This document shows, in pieces, positions 61,048 to 64,000 of a stretch of 64,000 nt of DNA. Below the pieces are notes generated by a model. That model worked only from the letters and a program-made list of their open reading frames with translations. It made no database searches and was not told the origin of the DNA. The stretch covers positions 124,001-188,000 of the forward strand of contig PGZZ01000001.1 in assembly GCA_002841545.1 (NCBI GenBank), given 5' to 3'. Both the position numbers and the translations under genes were made by a program. Position 1 is the first letter of the stretch, and every line of letters begins with the position of its first letter. Origin of the DNA: Firmicutes bacterium HGW-Firmicutes-16. Lineage in GTDB: Bacteria; Bacillota; Clostridia; Oscillospirales; Oscillospiraceae.

Positions 61048-61667
61048 GAATCCAGTCCTAAACTCTCCATAATTCTTTGCAGACTTTCTACTTCCGGAAT
61101 CAGAAGAATGTGGCTGGACATATCCTTGTTAATGTGTCCAAACTCATCCTCAATCAATATTATCTTGTCGCTGATGTTCGCGTAATAAATTGCCGGTACG
61201 CTCATCATGGCGCCTGCCATATCAAAGCACATATTCGGAACGGAAATATCTATTTTCAAACCAGTCAATGACGCAATCGCATTGACGTATGAAGCCGCCA
61301 TAATATTTCCGACTTCGAGGATTGCGCTTTGGCTCATGTCGTCAAGGCTGGATAGTTCACCGAACTCTGTGCCTAAAAGGGAATTCAGAACATTATGTGC
61401 GAACTCCTTGTTAAGCAAAAACATCATCATTCCCTGAATGTCACCGCGAAGGCCAAGCAGAATACCGACAAGAATCGTTTCCGGTCCGCCAAGACTTTCA
61501 ACAGCCGAGTTATAGTCAAGGACTTTAATAGTCGGGACATTTATGCTAACAGATCTCTCCAGCATATCGGAAAGAGCCGTTGCGGCATTGCCCGAGCCGA
61601 TATTTCCGATTTCTTTCAGTGCGTCAAGCTGATATTCATTCAGATCTCCGTAATCTTTCAGCGCCAT
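61044..61667 (-). CDS. cheC: CheY-P phosphatase CheC
   Basis: Dephosphorylates CheY and binds CheD. Two copies of the phosphatase signature are visible: LDALKEIGNIGSGNAATALS (N-terminal) and MSQSAILEVGNIMAASYVNAI (C-terminal), each with the Glu and Asn catalytic pair. 207 residues. ATG 61667 is set by GGTGGA 6 nt upstream. In the same operon as sigma-28, rod proteins, cheD and cheV. Confidence 0.92.
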   Translation of the reverse strand: MALKDYGDLNEYQLDALKEIGNIGSGNAATALSDMLERSVSINVPTIKVLDYNSAVESLGGPETILVGILLGLRGDIQGMMMFLLNKEFAHNVLNSLLGTEFGELSSLDDMSQSAILEVGNIMAASYVNAIASLTGLKIDISVPNMCFDMAGAMMSVPAIYYANISDKIILIEDEFGHINKDMSSHILLIPEVESLQRIMESLGLDS

Positions 61668-61724
61668 ATACATTCCACCGTCCGTTCGTACACTCTATGC
61701 CAAGGATTTGCTTTTAACAAGATA

Positions 61725-62453
61725 CTAGCGTCTGAGCGAGTTTATAGTCTGCTCAACTTCATCGGCTGTCTGAACAACACGGGCGCTGAGCTGATAGCCT
61801 CTCTGAGCTGTAATAAGTGCAACCATTTCATCAGCCAGGGATACATCGGACTGCTCCAGATAACCCTTCAAAACGGTGTATTCATTCTTTTTGGCCACCG
61901 TGGCCGTTCCGGTATAAGCATTGGACAGATAGCTGTTCGATGAAGCCGGAGTCAGCGCTTCGGGATTTGTAAAGGTAAAAACACCGACATTATTAATAAT
62001 GGTGCCGATATCAACATTGTTTGATTTCGAGTCTACTGTGGCTGTTACTTGTCTTCCGGATGAATCAAGCACATAAGCCCCGTTTTGGTTCACGAGATAT
62101 GCACTATTACCGGACATGCTGAGTGAAAAAGAGCCGTCTCTTGTATATTCCTTTTGACCGCCATTAGATACGCAAAACCAGCCGTTTCCAGCAATAGCAA
62201 GGTCAAGAGAGCCCTGTGTTGCCATGACATCGGCTGCGCTCGCATCAATTCCGGCAGACACGGTGCGAACTCCATTTCCGACAAGCACAGGATTTGCCTC
62301 TTCATTCATCTTTGTTGCCAACAGCTGGCTAAAGGCGGTTCTCTGGGCTTTATATCCGGTAGTACTACAGTTAGCAATATTATTTCCGATTACATCCATG
62401 CTGTCCTGATAAGCGACTAAACCCGATGCTCCTGTATAAAACGCTGCTCTCAT
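61725..62453 (-). CDS. Flagellar rod/hook protein, FlgG/FlgF family
   Basis: 242 residues. The N-terminal flagellar axial motif reads FYTGASGLVAYQDSMDVIGNNIANCSTTGYK; the C-terminal part has SLADEMVALITAQRGYQLSARVVQTADEVEQTINSL, the usual coiled tail of rod/hook proteins. Middle domain (DGSFSLSMSGNSAYLVNQNGAYVLDS) is FlgG-like. Secreted through the flagellar export gate, with no signal peptide. AAGGAGG before the ATG. Probably the FlgG-type rod component; FlgF cannot be excluded. Confidence 0.82.
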   Translation of the reverse strand: MRAAFYTGASGLVAYQDSMDVIGNNIANCSTTGYKAQRTAFSQLLATKMNEEANPVLVGNGVRTVSAGIDASAADVMATQGSLDLAIAGNGWFCVSNGGQKEYTRDGSFSLSMSGNSAYLVNQNGAYVLDSSGRQVTATVDSKSNNVDIGTIINNVGVFTFTNPEALTPASSNSYLSNAYTGTATVAKKNEYTVLKGYLEQSDVSLADEMVALITAQRGYQLSARVVQTADEVEQTINSLRR

Positions 62454-62469
62454 TGCCCTATAACCTCCT

Positions 62470-63219
62470 TTATATCGCGGCTAGCGTCTGTGCCGCTTTT
62501 CGATTAAGCGAATCAACTGTTGTTAAAGCTGAGCTGCAGCTCTGAAAAGCCCGCTGTGCCGCAACAAGATTAGTAAGCTCAATATTCATGTTGACATTTG
62601 ATTTTTCCAGACTGTTTTGAATCACTAGATAATTTGCAGATACAGGCGCAGCGCCGCTGAATGTAAACAGGCCGCTTTCCGTTCTTTCTAATGTTCCGTA
62701 ATCTGCGGGAGACGTGACACGAATTTTCCCAAGCATAGCACCCGTGGGGCTTGATACAGTACCGTCAGAAGCTATCTCGACGCTTGTCCCTGAGGCTTTT
62801 ATGTATCCGCTCGAGCCTTGGACGCGGCCGACTCCGGGAAGAACCAGATAGCCCTCTGTGTCCAAATCGAAGCCGCCGTTACGGGTCAGATATGTCGTGC
62901 CGTCTTCTCCAGTAATGTTAAAAAAGCCATCGCCGTTTATGGCAACATCCAGACTGCGGTCCGTCGCTTCGATTGTTCCGGGCTGGAACAGGGTTTTTCC
63001 GCTGTCGATGGTGACAATCGGCGAGCCAATGCCGTCTCCCAGAATTTTTTGCCCGCCATTACTCAAAACCGACATCATTTCCATCTCAAAAGCTGAATAG
63101 ACTGACCTTTCGGTTCGAAATCCGGCAGTCTCCGAATTTAACAGGTTGTTTCCTATGATGTCAATATTTTTCTGGTTTGCCTTGATGCCGGACGCTATCG
63201 TATAGTAACCGCTTAAAAT
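62470..63219 (-). CDS. Flagellar rod protein, FlgF/FlgG family, with apparent ATT start
   Basis: 249 residues if read from the ATT at 63219. From there the frame encodes the conserved N-terminus LSGYYTIASGIKANQKNI, DIIGNNLLNSETAGFRTE and then SVLSNGG; the C-terminal end SNVNMNIELTNLVAAQRAFQSCSSALTTVDSLNRKAAQ is typical. There is no ATG, GTG or TTG in frame between the stop at 63237-63235 and the Met at 63084, which lies beyond the conserved N-terminus. A perfect GGAGG lies 8 nt before the ATT. The previous gene's stop overlaps an unrelated ATG nearby. Confidence 0.78.
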   Translation of the reverse strand: MLSGYYTIASGIKANQKNIDIIGNNLLNSETAGFRTERSVYSAFEMEMMSVLSNGGQKILGDGIGSPIVTIDSGKTLFQPGTIEATDRSLDVAINGDGFFNITGEDGTTYLTRNGGFDLDTEGYLVLPGVGRVQGSSGYIKASGTSVEIASDGTVSSPTGAMLGKIRVTSPADYGTLERTESGLFTFSGAAPVSANYLVIQNSLEKSNVNMNIELTNLVAAQRAFQSCSSALTTVDSLNRKAAQTLAAI

Positions 63220-63238
63220 TTCAACCGCCTCCGATCAC

Positions 63239-64000
63239 TCATTTTTTCACAGAACCAAAATCCTTCATCGCTTCAGTCAACACTTCAAGTGTTTTGCTTC
63301 TGATTTGCGAAACGCGCTGCTGAGATACCTCAAGCACCTCTCCGATTTCCCGAAGGTTCAGGTTCTCATAGTAATATAATGAAATCACCTGTTTCTGCTT
63401 TGGTGGCAGCTTGTTGATGGCGTCCGCCAAAGCATCAAGCATTTCCTGCTGCAGCATGTTATCCGAAATATCGATATCCGATATCAACCCAGTGTTTTCT
63501 GTTATACCACTATATGTATTCTCTAATAACTCCTCAAATGAAACAGTTTCGACAACAGTTATTTCAGAAATTAAATTATTTAGCTGCTTTTCTGTCATTT
63601 CGAGGTGATCCGCAAGCTCTTTATCTGTCGGTTCGCGCAATAATGCCTGTTCAAGGTCAATCCTACCCTGCGAAATTCTCTTCCTTGCCTCCCAAACGCG
63701 ATTCGGAAGCCAGTTTTGTTTTCGCAAATACTTCAATATTGAGCCTCTGATTCCCATATAGCTGTAGGTATCAAAGCTCGCTCCTCGAGACGGGTCATAG
63801 CGCTCGATACAGTCAATTAACGCCATGATGCCCTGATTGAAAAAATCATCAAAGGGTATATTGGATAGTAGGATGGAGCGCATGCTGTAAATCGCGATAT
63901 TTACATACTGCAAATAGTGCATCACGAGCTGATTGCGCAGCTCGACATCACCCGTTTCCTTATACCTGAGCATAACTTTTTCCGGGTCCTCGATTTTCAC
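63239..64000 (-). CDS. Sigma-28-type RNA polymerase sigma factor (FliA/SigD family), cut by or ending at the window edge
   Basis: Directs late flagellar gene transcription. Region 2 (about 1-85: YKETGDVELRNQLVMHYL, DDFFNQGIMALIDCIERYDPSRGASFDTYSYMGIRGSI), region 3 (LPNRVWEARKRISQGRIDLEQALLREPTDKELADHLEM) and region 4 (LPPKQKQVISLYYYENLNLREIGEVLEVSQQRVSQIRSK) are all visible. 253 codons are in the window; GTG at the last base may or may not be the start. It lies upstream of the rod and chemotaxis genes. Confidence 0.85.
   Translation of the reverse strand: MKIEDPEKVMLRYKETGDVELRNQLVMHYLQYVNIAIYSMRSILLSNIPFDDFFNQGIMALIDCIERYDPSRGASFDTYSYMGIRGSILKYLRKQNWLPNRVWEARKRISQGRIDLEQALLREPTDKELADHLEMTEKQLNNLISEITVVETVSFEELLENTYSGITENTGLISDIDISDNMLQQEMLDALADAINKLPPKQKQVISLYYYENLNLREIGEVLEVSQQRVSQIRSKTLEVLTEAMKDFGSVKK

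Noticed and set aside
1-64000. CRISPR arrays, insertion sequences, prophage, rRNA or tRNA genes
   Set aside because: No repeat-spacer arrays, transposase or phage structural genes, and no rRNA or tRNA signature were found on either strand.

Overview
The window looks like chromosomal DNA of a spore-forming, motile, obligately anaerobic Firmicute, probably a clostridium of the Oscillospiraceae type. GC is near 50% and genes start with ATG, GTG or TTG behind strong GGAGG-type ribosome sites. Spore genes (a SleL/YaaH-type cortex hydrolase and GerW), flagellar rod and chemotaxis genes with a sigma-28 factor, hybrid-cluster protein, a butyryl-CoA:acetate CoA-transferase-like enzyme and many ferredoxin-type Fe-S oxidoreductases support this. 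No insertion sequence, prophage, CRISPR array, rRNA or tRNA was seen. Genus assignment is inference.

Layout. 0-4 kb: LacI-type regulator (cut by the left edge) and a sugar ABC importer. 4.3-8.2 kb: CoA-transferase, DUF2804 protein, spore GH18 hydrolase. 8.3-14.4 kb: glycerol block with GlpP antiterminator, TfoX-C protein, a leader with terminator, GlpA-like dehydrogenase, FAD oxidoreductase, DUF1667 protein, glycerol kinase and a KTSC protein. 14.5-15.5 kb: MsrA-MsrB fusion. 15.5-18.8 kb: five-gene operon (ECF S component, DUF1893, Fe-S aldo/keto reductase, FMN reductase, MerR) behind a promoter with the 19-bp spacer and dyad typical of MerR targets. 18.9-27.4 kb: HypA, an 895-residue Fe-S/FAD oxidoreductase, TetR with a divergent SDR, flavin-reductase-like and DUF2935 proteins, and a DUF2953-GerW reading frame. 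27.5-30.6 kb: Hcp, its partner ferredoxin and a divergent Crp/Fnr regulator sharing a palindrome. 30.7-36.9 kb: SLH protein, a small protein, and a sulfur block (Rrf2, CysK, MnmA, MetY). 37-50 kb: GGDEF protein, Fe-S aldo/keto reductase, ABC-F ATPase, RluA synthase, DUF4153, a degenerate HMA protein, metallophosphoesterase, malic enzyme, Tex. 49.4-59.5 kb: DUF6144-like gene behind a possible attenuator, LOR/SDH-domain enzyme, M20 peptidase with YfcC transporter, small genes, GPH symporter with GH13 glucosidase. 59.6-64 kb, minus strand: sigma-28, two rod/hook proteins, CheC, CheD, CheV.

The most interesting signals are regulatory or translational. (1) metY has a short upstream reading frame ending in Cys-Pro-Cys-Lys, and its last codons can base-pair with the metY Shine-Dalgarno region, a layout suited to cysteine-sensing attenuation. 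(2) The first flagellar rod gene has no ATG, GTG or TTG before its conserved N-terminus; the ribosome site points to an ATT start. (3) DUF2953 reads without a stop into gerW, which keeps its own internal ribosome site and ATG. (4) cysK and metY carry a near-identical motif exactly two bases after their -10 boxes, beside an Rrf2 gene. (5) The MerR-type promoter links an unpaired ECF S component and DUF1893 to Fe-S/flavin reductases.
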